From assembly GCA_016841205.1 (NCBI GenBank), contig JAENZP010000003.1, positions 62,001-126,000 of the forward strand: DNA of 64,000 nt, written 5' to 3'. The notes under the pieces were generated by a model, which worked only from the letters and a program-made list of their open reading frames with translations, was not told the origin of the DNA and did not search any database. Shown here in pieces: positions 1 through 8,113 of this stretch. Origin of the DNA: Desulfoscipio geothermicus (GTDB taxonomy: Bacteria; Bacillota; Desulfotomaculia; Desulfotomaculales; Desulfallaceae). Made by a program: the position numbers and the translations under genes. The stretch's first letter is position 1. Every line of letters begins with the position of its first letter.

Positions 1-2
1 CC

Positions 3-1781
3 ATTGACGGGCGGGAGGTCAATGCGCCCGAGGGTACATCCATTCTGGAAGCCGCCCGGTCGGTAGGGATCGAAATACCCAGCTTGTGCTATTTGAAAGG
101 CATTAATGAAATAGGCTCCTGCCGGGTTTGCCTGGTGGAAGTGGAGATTAAAGGGGCCAGGACCCTACAGGCCTCCTGTGTCTACCCGGTATCTGAAGGT
201 CTAACCGTATACACTAATTCGCCCCGGGCCAGAAGGGTAAGACGTACTATGGTAGAATTGCTGCTGTCGGACCACCACCGAGAGTGTACCACCTGTGTAC
301 GCAATTTAAACTGTGAGCTTCAGAACATAGCTGATGACCTTGGTATCAGAAATATCAAATATACCGGTGAAATGAACGACGTTCCTATCTTTAATGACAA
401 TCCCTTTATCATGCGGGATTATAACAAGTGCATCAAGTGCCGCCGTTGCGAGGCTATCTGCAGCAAGGTACAAGAAGTTAATGTTTATTCCGGCCTCGGG
501 CGGGGCTTTGAAATGAAGGTGGCACCGGCCTTTATGCAGGATCTGTCCAAAGTGGCTTGTATTACCTGCGGCCAATGTGTAATTGCCTGTCCTACCGGCT
601 CTCTGGTGGAAAAGGAATGTATTGATTCGGTATGGGAAGCCCTGGAGGACAAAGATAAATATGTAGTAGTACAAACAGCTCCATCCATTCAGGTCACTAT
701 GGGTGAGTCCTTCGGCTACCCGGTGGGTACCATTGTGACCGGTAAATTAGTGGCCGCCCTGCGCCGGCTGGGCTTTGACAGTGTCTTTGCCACTGACTTC
801 AGCGCTGATTTAACCATAATGGAAGAGGCCAATGAGCTGCTGGAACGACTGGATGGGCACGGTAAGTTACCCCTATTATCCTCCTGCAGCCCGGGCTGGG
901 TAAAATTTTGTGAACACTTTTACCCGGAATTTATTGAAAATTTATCCTCGTGTAAATCTCCGCATGAGATGTTTGGAGCGCTGACTAAGACTTATTTTGC
1001 GGAAAAAGAAGGGTTGGACCCGGAGAAAATCGTAGTGGTAGCTATTATGCCCTGCACTGCTAAGAAATTCGAGGCTGCCCGGCCGGAATTCGGCACTAAG
1101 CGCTTTAAAGATGTCGATTGGGTGCTGACCACCCGGGAACTGGGCAGGATGATCCGTCAGGCCGGGATCAAGTTCCATGACATTCCGGATGAGGACTATG
1201 ACACGCCATTGGGCATCTCCAGCGGAGCCGGGGCTATTTTCGGTTCCACAGGGGGAGTTATTGAAGCGGCCGTGCGTACAGCCTATTACCTGACCACCGG
1301 TAAGGAAATGGATTTACTGGATTACTATGAATTCCGCGGCATCAGCGGCCTTAAGGAAATGGAAGTAAAGCTGAAGGGGCAGACTATCAAGGTGGCCATT
1401 GCCCACGGTACCGGTAATGCTAGAAAGCTGATGGATCGTCTAAAAGCCGGAGAAAAATTTCACTATGCGGAAATCATGGCCTGCCCTGGCGGCTGTGTAG
1501 GGGGCGGTGGCCAGCCTATCTTTGGTACCAGGGATCACAAGGAGATTTCCCTGAACTACCGGCACAACCGGGCAGACGCCCTGGACCGTATTGATTATTC
1601 TAAGGAACTCCGCAGGGCCCATGAAAACCCGGCAGTCAAAAAGATGTACGAGGAATACTTAGGTCATCCCTTAAGCGACCGGGCCAGAGAGTTATTACAC
1701 ACTTACTACACACCACGGGGCAAGCTGCCGGGTTTTGAGCTCGAAAATCTTTCCGGCGAGCCTAATAAGTATTTACATTGA
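3..1781 (+). CDS. hydA: [FeFe]-hydrogenase catalytic subunit, 5' end outside window
   Basis: Catalytic subunit of an HndD/HydA-type iron-only hydrogenase (reversible 2H+ + 2e- to H2), probably the catalytic part of a multimeric NAD(P)-linked, possibly bifurcating enzyme. The frame is open from the first codon in the window (base 3), so the start lies upstream; the TTG at 84 is internal. Seen in order: N-terminal [2Fe-2S] domain (SLCYLKG, GSCRVCLVEV), a His-ligated cluster (DHHRECTTC), two [4Fe-4S] motifs (CIKCRRCEAIC, CITCGQCVIAC), then the H-cluster motifs TAPSIQV, SSCSPGW, MPCTAKK and MACPGGCVGGGGQP. The C-terminal HydA small-subunit-like tail is present. Partner subunits would be upstream and are not visible. 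The family is certain; the subgroup is inferred from domain order. Confidence 0.95.
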   Translation: MDGREVNAPEGTSILEAARSVGIEIPSLCYLKGINEIGSCRVCLVEVEIKGARTLQASCVYPVSEGLTVYTNSPRARRVRRTMVELLLSDHHRECTTCVRNLNCELQNIADDLGIRNIKYTGEMNDVPIFNDNPFIMRDYNKCIKCRRCEAICSKVQEVNVYSGLGRGFEMKVAPAFMQDLSKVACITCGQCVIACPTGSLVEKECIDSVWEALEDKDKYVVVQTAPSIQVTMGESFGYPVGTIVTGKLVAALRRLGFDSVFATDFSADLTIMEEANELLERLDGHGKLPLLSSCSPGWVKFCEHFYPEFIENLSSCKSPHEMFGALTKTYFAEKEGLDPEKIVVVAIMPCTAKKFEAARPEFGTKRFKDVDWVLTTRELGRMIRQAGIKFHDIPDEDYDTPLGISSGAGAIFGSTGGVIEAAVRTAYYLTTGKEMDLLDYYEFRGISGLKEMEVKLKGQTIKVAIAHGTGNARKLMDRLKAGEKFHYAEIMACPGGCVGGGGQPIFGTRDHKEISLNYRHNRADALDRIDYSKELRRAHENPAVKKMYEEYLGHPLSDRARELLHTYYTPRGKLPGFELENLSGEPNKYLH

Positions 1782-1834
1782 TAGTAAACTCAAAAGTTGA
1801 GTATTCATAATAATGGGTAAAAATTAATTCTACT

Positions 1835-2154
1835 ATGAAAAAGATTAAACTTTGGATTAACAATCGTTTTACCGAGGTAATGAAGGGATCAACCTTCTGG
1901 AGGCTGCCAGAAAAGAAGTCATTAAAATACCTACCCTTTGATACTTAAAAGACGTAAGCGCACCAGGCACATACCGCGTTTACCTGGTAGAAGTAGAAAA
2001 GAACAATAATCGCACACTGGTAGCCTCCTGTGTCACCCCGACAGAGGAAAAAATGAAGGTTTTTACGGATACTGCCAGAGTACGCCATGCTCGCAGACGT
2101 ATGGTTGAGCTTCTTTTGTCAGAGCATAAGCGCGACTGCACAAATTACGTATAG
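1835..2154 (+). pseudogene. Decayed second copy of the hydrogenase N-terminal [2Fe-2S] region
   Basis: Translating this stretch while allowing frameshifts gives a protein resembling the first ~110 residues of the upstream hydrogenase. It begins KLWINNRFTEV, passes through a broken segment with in-frame stops near 1930-1950, and continues with TYRVYLVEVEK, TLVASCVTP, ARVRHARRRMVELLLSEHK and CTNYV, ending at TAG. The cluster-binding cysteines are partly lost (CRVCLVEV has become YRVYLVEV). No H-cluster region follows, so this is either a truncated tandem duplicate or the remains of a NuoG/HydB-like gene sharing the domain. It is not expected to make a working protein. Confidence 0.8.
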
Positions 2155-2274
2155 TTAAGAAAACTACTTTTGCATCATAATTTATATCGCATTAAACTGG
2201 TATATATTACTATTTTATATTAACCTGTTAAATAGGCAAAGTAGCGCGTATCTATAGTTAAGGAGGCGATGACA

Positions 2275-2364
2275 TTGAGCCTTTATTTTATCATGATGCA
2301 TGTAGTATTTGCCGGTATATTGGGCCTGTTTATAATAGCATATAAACTTGATACCCGACGATAA
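2275..2364 (+). CDS. 29-residue single-span membrane protein
   Basis: Short gene with TTG start preceded by AGGAGG (2261-2266) at 8 nt; an in-frame ATG at 2269 is only 2 nt from the Shine-Dalgarno, so TTG is preferred. The product starts MSLYFIMMHVVF, has one hydrophobic span of about 20 residues and ends in a basic tail (YKLDTRR), giving a predicted N-out/C-in small membrane protein. Function is unknown. The strong ribosome site and membrane profile argue that it is real despite its length. Confidence 0.5.
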   Translation: MSLYFIMMHVVFAGILGLFIIAYKLDTRR

Positions 2365-2435
2365 TGCCGGATTTTTTGTTTTTGTTAAAAATTTGGGTAT
2401 AATACTTTAAAATCTCGACCAAAGGAGGTCCCTAA

Positions 2436-2573
2436 TTGTCCAAATCAGATAAAAAATTCAATAAGGAAGCCGTTATAGCGCCAGGTATAGATGTAAAGAA
2501 CAAGAAAAGCAATGTAGGAAAGAATAAAAATAAGACCACTGTTTTTAACGATGCGGAAACAAAAAACATTTAA
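2436..2573 (+). CDS. 45-residue lysine/asparagine-rich small protein
   Basis: TTG start with a strong Shine-Dalgarno AAAGGAGGT (2421-2429), followed immediately after the stop by a rho-independent terminator. The product is hydrophilic (starts MSKSDKKFNKEAVIAPG, ends NDAETKNI), very rich in Lys and Asn, with no cysteine and no hydrophobic segment. The composition is compatible with a small spore-associated or nucleic-acid-binding protein, but I do not recognise the family. The complete gene architecture (RBS, ORF, terminator) is the main support. Confidence 0.55.
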   Translation: MSKSDKKFNKEAVIAPGIDVKNKKSNVGKNKNKTTVFNDAETKNI

Positions 2574-2574
2574 T

Positions 2575-2599
2575 ACGCCCTTCGGGGCGTTTTTATTTT
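2575..2599 (+). terminator. Rho-independent terminator after the 45-residue gene
   Basis: Stem ACGCCC with loop TTCG pairs with GGGGCGT and is followed by TTTTTATTTT. It starts two bases after the stop codon. Confidence 0.85.
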
Positions 2600-2614
2600 A
2601 CCTGTTCCACTACT

Positions 2615-2653
2615 TCCCGCTGACGTGGGCAGTGGTACAGCATGGCCGACTGA
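2615..2653 (+). pseudogene. Short remnant of a DUF6504-like gene
   Basis: In one frame this reads R-stop-RGQWYSMAD-stop. It matches the core of the DUF6504-like pseudogene at 14028-14270 (R-stop-GGQWYRVAE), including the same TGA in place of the expected Trp of the FRWRG-type motif. Only about 13 codons are recognisable. Confidence 0.5.
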
Positions 2654-2938
2654 AGGGTTTATCTATCTGATGCCATTAACTCCAAAAATTTCCTCTATCG
2701 CAGACCTCTCCAACTCGTCAAGTGTCGCTCGGATTCTCTCAAAGTCCAAGTAATTTAAGCCAGTCCTTCGGGGTTGAACTTTTTAATATTTTTTATTTTT
2801 TTGACATTTTTGAATTTTTGCTGTATATATATTTAACATCCTCTTATTTCTTTTATTTCCTCTCCTCATATTCTTTGATGATACTTTTTAACCGGCTGAA
2901 AAAGCCGGTCTTTTTTTCTCCCGTTTGAAAAAAATAGA
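2654..2938. other. AT-rich gap with one terminator-like hairpin
   Basis: No convincing gene is present. The 2722-2928 open frame is low-complexity Phe/Leu/Tyr sequence without a ribosome site. The hairpin AACCGGCT-GAAAA-AGCCGGT followed by CTTTTTTTC at 2890-2920 looks like an orphan rho-independent terminator, which suggests a lost gene upstream. Confidence 0.5.
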
Positions 2939-3117
2939 TTGATAGATTCAATGTCTATCGAAACTCCAACCTGTAAGTTTGTAACCGCTAACTGGGAAGA
3001 GATGTTTGTTAAAGGGTTTATCAGCAGGAATAAGCTAAGTCCGGGATTTAAGGATGCGATTGTGCGCCTGCGCTGTTGCTGCAAGTTTCTCATAGATGTC
3101 CTGGTACGGGGGGGATC

Positions 3118-3413
3118 ATGAAGGATGACCGTGGCAACTGGGTGCGGGTGATGATGCCAAAGCTGGAATTAAACTGGGAAAGGCCTAGGATGGAGGTATT
3201 TGTTTGGGGATCTGATTGAACGGAAACGGTAAAAAGGAGGTCTAATAGTAGCAGTACAACATAAATGGCCTGGACGTATGTCGGTTCTTGAACGCTTGAA
3301 CGCCAATGTCGGCAAAGGAACGGGTAGAACGCCGCAAGGCCGTGGTGCATTTCCCACGGCGCTTGGAGCCGAAGGATTACGATGGTATAAGCCCAGGAAT
3401 GTATTATCTTTGA
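3118..3413 (+). pseudogene. Remnant of a small phage-like gene or two tiny ORFs
   Basis: Two short reading frames in tandem: 3118-3219 (33 codons; MKDDRGNWVRVMMPKLELNW) and 3306-3413 (35 codons; ERVERRKAVVHFPRRLEPKD). Both have protein-like composition, unlike the flanking DNA, but neither has a clear family. An imperfect hairpin CCAATAG/CTATTGG (3414-3429) follows the second stop. They are probably pieces of a decayed mobile-element gene; they are not confidently functional. Confidence 0.3.
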
Positions 3414-3464
3414 CCAATAGGGCTATTGGTTAGGAGCTTAAAAAAAGGGGAGCATGAATTTTAA

Positions 3465-3692
3465 TTATTTATTGTTGTTATGAATGGCCTCTAGCGTTGC
3501 AATAGCATTTCCTATAATCAAATCTGAATCATTAACTGATCCTATTAATAGCTGCTCGTGTTTAAAGTCAATTGGACCACCAGATGAGATTTGAATAAAC
3601 CCCTTTATTACAGTTAGTTGGTTACGTAAGTTCTCTAGAATAACTTGTAGTTCCTGAATTTGGTTTTCAGATATACTGCAAATTAAAATCAC
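3465..3692 (-). CDS. Small H-box-like protein, possible sporulation phosphorelay homologue
   Basis: Minus-strand frame of about 75 residues: SISENQIQELQVILENLRNQ, then LTVIKGFIQISSGGPIDF, ending ATLEAIHNNNK. The segment LRNQLTVIKGFIQ resembles the dimerisation/H-box helix of sporulation histidine kinases (IRNPLTSIKGFLQ type) but lacks the phospho-accepting His. The start is uncertain: AAAGGAG lies at about 3693-3699, a GTG overlaps it at 3692, and the best-spaced codon would be ATT near 3682. The longer ATG frame beginning at 3809 has no ribosome site. Function is unknown; a Spo0B-like or kinase-inhibitor role is a guess. Confidence 0.45.
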   Translation of the reverse strand: MILICSISENQIQELQVILENLRNQLTVIKGFIQISSGGPIDFKHEQLLIGSVNDSDLIIGNAIATLEAIHNNNK

Positions 3693-3829
3693 TCCTTTAA
3701 ATACGAAGCCACTACCAATAGTAGTGGCCGAGAATTTAAGCCTCATGCTCCCCAAGAGCAGCATGATGGAAAAAGTTTGTAATTTGAGGCCTGGTTCTTT
3801 ATTAAGCAAAATAAAAAATTTATCCTGCT

Positions 3830-4145
3830 AAGTGATTCAATAACTTTTCAGACAATATACACAATTAGAGTGGAATCATAAACAAAGGAATGGGATGGTT
3901 GAGCTTAATCGTGATTTAAGGTTACGGATACATCAAAGGCGAGATATGCAACCTCCTGTGAGAAAGGTCTCCGTACTGAGAGGTGATCTGTCGGAGTGAA
4001 ACCATCCGAACAGTTAACAATAGAACTCAAGTGCCAGGCCGAGGAGCTTGACTAACTCGGCTGACGCAGTACGTGACCACCTGGACCCGGGGGATGTGAT
4101 TGATTTGAACCTGGGTGATTATGATTACCGTTTGCTTAAATAGCT
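3830..4145 (+). other. Gene-poor stretch with a short protein-like remnant
   Basis: No intact gene. Bases 4062-4142 read as a 26-codon fragment (DAVRDHLDPGDVIDLNLGDY) ending in TAG, probably the C-terminus of a lost gene. The preceding 3930-4050 stretch is GC-rich with several short inverted repeats and could be a degraded structured RNA or intron end, which I cannot establish by eye. Confidence 0.25.
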
Positions 4146-4517
4146 CCAGGGCAACGGGACTGGTGCTCTACCGAGCTAACTGGGAGATATCTTCAACAAC
4201 GGCGTTTTATATTTAAGCCAACTGGTAAATGCAAAAGTATTTTTCTACTTTTCATGGGGAATATGAAACAGACTGATTTTATTAAAAGGAAAAAAAGAAA
4301 AGCATGGTTGCGGGATAAAGCTAAGCATGTAGTAAATATAAGGGGGATAGCCTCTGTGTTTCGTATAAGAGATAAAGTAGTATTAGGTGCGGTTAGCGGA
4401 GCATTGGCTACTACAGGATTAAACAACTCCGATATTTTATTATTATTCGCTTTCAATTATAGGCTATATATTAAATATAAGATAATATTTTGTTTTGTAG
4501 TGAATGTAAAAATGCGT

Positions 4518-4567
4518 AATGAAAACAGAGCAAGTCTACCTCTGTATGAGATAAACTTGCTCTGTTT
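4518..4567. terminator. Bidirectional terminator between converging frames
   Basis: A long inverted repeat AAAACAGAGCAAGT / ACTTGCTCTGTTTT separated by about 20 nt, with A and T tracts on opposite sides. It serves the minus-strand surface-protein gene that ends at 4574. Confidence 0.8.
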
Positions 4568-4573
4568 TGTATT

Positions 4574-5803
4574 TTATAGTTCGTCTGCAGGAGGTTCGGC
4601 CGGGCAGCCAGGCGTCATTTGACTTCTGTTATATGCATCAAGGATTAGAGCTGCAGAAACCATTTTCCCACCTGATGTAGAAGATGGAGGTACTCCGTAT
4701 GGAACTTGACACATAGGATTATAATCTGTTTGACATGGAGAGGCAGCATATAAAAGTGCATCTCCAAGAGCGATGGTTTCTGCTACTGGACTGGGTTCTG
4801 CTCCATTAGCTATGTTTATCTTTGCTGCAATAAGCTGGTGAGCTAGAATCAAGCTTGCATCCCCTTGACTAGGTAGATTTAAAGTTTGCTCTAATTGATA
4901 TGCAGAGTATTGAATTTGACCGATTTTTAAACCTAGTGCCCGAACAGTTTGAGGCCATGAATCTGGATAATGTGTTTTCCAGTATCCCATGCTTAGCGGA
5001 CATACTGTTGGACATTCACCTGTATTAATCGTAACATCAGCGTTACTTACACGTGTGCTGCCAGAATTGGATTCAGTAAGGGTTGCTTGATTGCTTAAAG
5101 TTAATTCTTGACCGCAAATAGCTGAAGCATTTGTAACAGGAACAGTTAGAATAATAGGATTGGCAGGGGGTGAAGTCAAGAATTGATTTTCTGGCTGGTT
5201 GCCGGTAAAACCAGCAGGGAAAGTAACTACATCACTAAGTACAACATTTGCATCTCTTTGGATAATGGTCGGTTCGGTAGGTAACGAAAAGTCTGCTCTA
5301 TAAATAAAAGTTCGTGTGCCTTCTGGGTGATTTTGTATGGTCACTTGTGCCTCATTTCTATAGGTAGCGTTTGGAACGAGAACAAATTCAACTTCATAAA
5401 CATATGTCCCTGTGGCGCCTGCCGGTAGTTCGCCTGGAGGCGTAGGAGGAATTGGAGCTATAAATATAACCTGGGTAGGAAGAGGCTGATACATGCCGGG
5501 TCCAGGTAATTTATACTGTACCACATCATTTAACATCAAACCTACCGTGGGATTTTCCCCGGTATTTGTTACTGTAATAATCCCCCTTGCCCCAAATCTT
5601 TGTGTTTCAGATACAAGGTTCCGGGTAATAGATAATGTAAAGCTTACATTTCCGCTTTCCCCTGGGGGAATCACGACAGAAGATGAAACGGGTGTCTTTT
5701 GGATAGTCCAATCAAATTCTTGTATGACTTCGTTAAATCCTGTTGCTGTTTTAGAAACTTGCAAGGAAGTTACACCTTGTTGTAATAGATTAGGCTTATT
5801 CAA
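4574..5803 (-). CDS. GYWKTH-motif surface-type protein, 409 residues
   Basis: TTG start (MNKPNLLQQG) with AAAGGAG 11 nt upstream. The N-terminal two thirds are beta-rich, resembling DUF11/adhesion-type repeats with many Thr, Val, Pro and Asn (SFTLSITRN, NTGENPTVGLML, VTVPVTN-like patterns). The C-terminal third begins CPTVCPLSMGYWKTHYPDSW, a GYWKTH module known from secreted proteins of Actinobacteria, Chloroflexi and some Firmicutes, and carries several cysteine-rich loops. There is no signal peptide or sortase motif, so the protein may be a spore or exosporium surface protein or use another route; this is inference. It stands alone, with its own terminator. Confidence 0.75.
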   Translation of the reverse strand: MNKPNLLQQGVTSLQVSKTATGFNEVIQEFDWTIQKTPVSSSVVIPPGESGNVSFTLSITRNLVSETQRFGARGIITVTNTGENPTVGLMLNDVVQYKLPGPGMYQPLPTQVIFIAPIPPTPPGELPAGATGTYVYEVEFVLVPNATYRNEAQVTIQNHPEGTRTFIYRADFSLPTEPTIIQRDANVVLSDVVTFPAGFTGNQPENQFLTSPPANPIILTVPVTNASAICGQELTLSNQATLTESNSGSTRVSNADVTINTGECPTVCPLSMGYWKTHYPDSWPQTVRALGLKIGQIQYSAYQLEQTLNLPSQGDASLILAHQLIAAKINIANGAEPSPVAETIALGDALLYAASPCQTDYNPMCQVPYGVPPSSTSGGKMVSAALILDAYNRSQMTPGCPAEPPADEL

Positions 5804-5965
5804 TTTACACTTTCTCCTTTCGATTTTTTATAATTTGATAATATATACCATACACTCCATAATATGACATTTGTTCACTAGACGTTCCTATTGCTTTTTT
5901 TAATTAAGGGCTATGGCGCTCATTTACACGATAGTTCAGTAAATCATAAGCGAAAGAATAACATA

Positions 5966-5993
5966 AACGCCTAAATAATGGGCGTCTTTTTTA
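5966..5993 (+). terminator. Orphan rho-independent terminator
   Basis: ACGCC-TAAATAAT-GGGCGT followed by CTTTTTTAT. No intact plus-strand gene lies directly upstream; the gene it served has probably been lost. Confidence 0.65.
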
Positions 5994-6018
5994 TGCCTGG
6001 CCGAAGTGGCCGGACAAA

Positions 6019-6045
6019 TTGGTTACCGGAGATGGGGTGGGATAG
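6019..6045 (+). repeat. Partial copy of the leader of the lysis-cassette gene at 11.4 kb
   Basis: The sequence TTGGTTACCGGAGATGGGGT matches the block at 11387-11410 (TTTTGGTTACCGGAGGTGGGG), the ribosome-site region of the holin-like pseudogene. The coding part has not survived here. The copy shows that part of the lysis cassette was once duplicated or rearranged. Confidence 0.5.
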
Positions 6046-6222
6046 TGGAAGTGTGGAGTGTAATTCTTATCTGAGTAGTTGGTTGACTGCAAAATGTTGT
6101 ATGATGTCGTATATTTGTAGAAAAATATAACAATAAAATAGCAGGATAAGGAAAATGCATGATGAATAGTAACAAAAATAGTCATTATATGGTTGCCATA
6201 AAATCTGAGGAGGGAAATAATC

Positions 6223-7131
6223 TTGCGCTATATCATTAAAATGTTATTAACATTGGTGGCAATATTTCTATTTGCGAGCATTGCCAATGCTTCACCTAAA
6301 GTTCTCCTGGATGGAAAGGAGATAAGTTTTGATGTGCCTCCAATTGTAGAAAACGGCCGAACTCTGGTTCCGTTAAGGGCAATTTTTACTGCTCTAGGTG
6401 CAGAAGTTAAGTGGGATAATGCCACTCAAACAATTACATCAATTAAAGGGGATACTGTTGTTAAGTTAATAATTGGTGGAGAAGCGTTTAAGAACAATAA
6501 TCAGGTTGACCTAGAAGTACCTGCTAAAATAGTAGATGGTAGAACCTTAGTACCTCTTCGTTTTGTTGGTGAATCGTTTGATTGTAAGGTTAATTGGGTT
6601 AAGGACATACAAACCATTGTATTATCTACAATTGCTTCCATTCAAGAAAACAATTCGGAAGATAAATTAAAATTAGGATACAAAATTTTTGAAACAGATG
6701 ATTTTTCTATTATGTATCCTGAAGACTGGATATATTCCAAAAACTCATATGAATCTACAGAAAGTACATTTACCAATCATATCTTCTTATGCCCCGATTT
6801 AAAAGGTAATGCGATTATTGTAAATGTCGAAGATCTCAAAACTCCTATGGGTCTAGGGCAGTATATTGATAATTGTTGCTCTCTATTCAGAAATATATAT
6901 AGTGATTTTAGTATAAAAGAAATAAGTGATACGACATTAGACGGAAATGCAGCTAAGAGACTGTCCATTACTGCTAAAGATGAAACATCATCTTTTTCTC
7001 AAATAATTATAACCACCATAAATAAGACAAGAGTCTACTCAGTCTTATTTATTGAGAGAGAAAATACTTCACCTGTCTTGGATGAATTTGCAGAAGTAGA
7101 AAAATCTTTTAAAATAATAAAATTTAATTAA
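6223..7131 (+). CDS. Exported protein with copper amine oxidase N-terminal-like domain
   Basis: TTG start (MRYIIKMLLTLVAIFLF) with GAGGAGGG upstream; the first ~23 residues form a signal peptide ending ANA-S. Two repeats of the Cu_amine_oxidN1 (PF07833-type) fold follow, recognisable by GRTLVPLRAIFTALGAEVKW and GRTLVPLRFVGESFDCKVNW, a domain common in surface proteins of Firmicutes and not itself an amine oxidase. The C-terminal ~150 residues (FSIMYPEDWIYSK onward) resemble PsbP/DUF1795-type lipocalin-like modules seen after such stalks. Role is probably cell-envelope binding. A monocistronic gene. Confidence 0.85.
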   Translation: MRYIIKMLLTLVAIFLFASIANASPKVLLDGKEISFDVPPIVENGRTLVPLRAIFTALGAEVKWDNATQTITSIKGDTVVKLIIGGEAFKNNNQVDLEVPAKIVDGRTLVPLRFVGESFDCKVNWVKDIQTIVLSTIASIQENNSEDKLKLGYKIFETDDFSIMYPEDWIYSKNSYESTESTFTNHIFLCPDLKGNAIIVNVEDLKTPMGLGQYIDNCCSLFRNIYSDFSIKEISDTTLDGNAAKRLSITAKDETSSFSQIIITTINKTRVYSVLFIERENTSPVLDEFAEVEKSFKIIKFN

Positions 7132-7198
7132 AATATGTTATCTCATATTTAGCTAACGGGTTAGCGAGAGTTGCATAAGGATTAGGGAGAAGGCTGCC

Positions 7199-7369
7199 AT
7201 GAAAGTATATGAAATGACCTTAGATAAAAAGCCTGGCTGGTGTTTCTTTTGTCCTCTGCGAGAAGTTCCGTAAAAATTGAGATGCCATTTTGTGGATCCA
7301 TTAAAACCGTTAACCAGCAAGATGGATGGCAAAGCTCTGGGAATGCACCTGACAAGCGATGCATTTTAA
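7199..7369 (+). pseudogene. Small cysteine-motif phage-type protein interrupted by TAA
   Basis: ATG at 7199 preceded by AGGGAGAAGG. The frame reads MKVYEMTLDKKPGWCFFCPL, REVP, TAA, then continues in the same frame KLRCHFVDPLKPLTSKMDGK and ALGMHLTSDAF to a second TAA. The CxxCPL...C pattern is seen in short phage-associated proteins. The in-frame stop at codon 25 suggests inactivation; readthrough is not supported by anything visible. Confidence 0.45.
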
Positions 7370-7393
7370 AAGAAAGAGAATAGGCATAAAAAT

Positions 7394-7424
7394 AAGGCCC
7401 TCACTCGGGGGCCTTACCGTTTTT
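7394..7424 (+). terminator. Rho-independent terminator
   Basis: AAGGCCC-TCACTCG-GGGGCCTT followed after a short gap by GTTTTTC. It separates the small broken gene from the integrase remnant. Confidence 0.6.
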
Positions 7425-7426
7425 CA

Positions 7427-7962
7427 ATCCGATTTAAAACCGGCCAGCCTTGGTAACAGAATAAGGTTTATCAAATCCCTGTTTAGGTGGGCTCAGGATG
7501 AAGGCTATATTGTTGGTAATCCTGCGAGAAAGCTTTGCGAACCTAAGGAGGGTCGGAGATTGCCAAAGGCCCTTAGCGAAGAGGATACAGAAATACTCCG
7601 GGAAGGCTGTATCACACCCCGGGAACATGCCATAGTTGAGTTTATTTACACCAGCGGATGCCGAATTGGTGAGGTTGTCGGGCTGAACCGGAATGCTATA
7701 GACTGGGACACCAGGTCTGTGGAGGTTTTCGGGAAGGGCTCGAAATAGAGGGAGGTTTATTTTAATATTAAAGCAACCATATGGCTAAAAAGATATTTAA
7801 AGGAAAGAAGGGATGCCAATATAGCCTTGTTTGTTACTGCGCGAAAGTTTAACGGACAACCTCGCCGGTTGTCAATATCACAGATGCGGACGGTCATAAA
7901 GGTCGTGGCCAAGCGAGCCGGGGCTAAGCGAGGTTAATGTTTCTCCCCACAAGCTTAGGCAT
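7427..7962 (+). pseudogene. Tyrosine integrase, 5' portion, broken and interrupted
   Basis: The N-terminal part of a XerC/D-type integrase lacking its first ~40 residues: SLGNRIRFIKSLFRWAQDEG, then ALSEEDTEILREG and YTSGCRIGEVVGLNRNAIDW (catalytic Arg in GCRIGE). It is broken by a TAG after GKGSK at 7746-7748, continues REVYFNIKATIWLKRYLKER, then has an extra base near 7923, after which the frame reads SEVNVSPHKLRH up to 7962. There the coding sequence is split by the RIT element; its 3' half resumes at 11208. It was already decayed or has decayed since the insertion. Confidence 0.85.
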
Positions 7963-7991
7963 TATGGTGAGAGATATCAAATGGTGAGTGA
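7960..7991 (+). repeat. Left 32-bp terminal inverted repeat of the RIT element
   Basis: Begins CATTATGGTGAGAG and ends ATGGTGAGTGA; it is identical over 32 bp to the reverse complement of 11153-11184. Confidence 0.95.
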
Positions 7992-8113
7992 TTGTGCTTA
8001 ACGCTGTAGATTCAGGCATCTGATTTAGCAACAGAGCAAAGCACTCACCATTTTCTATATAATTATCCTTACCGAACAAGCGTTATCGCTATTTTATGAG
8101 GAGGATGATTATA

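Noticed and set aside
2722-2928. 68-codon Phe/Leu-rich frame
   Set aside because: Low-complexity AT-rich sequence, no ribosome site, and it ends over a terminator hairpin.
3930-4050. Group II intron or riboswitch
   Set aside because: Some structured-looking repeats, but no domain V, no GTGYG-type 5' end, no reverse transcriptase and no known aptamer core could be recognised.
4254-4622. 122-codon plus-strand frame opposing the surface-protein gene
   Set aside because: It runs through the bidirectional terminator and into the antisense of a better supported gene; the first ~60 codons are Lys-rich but have no ribosome site or family match.
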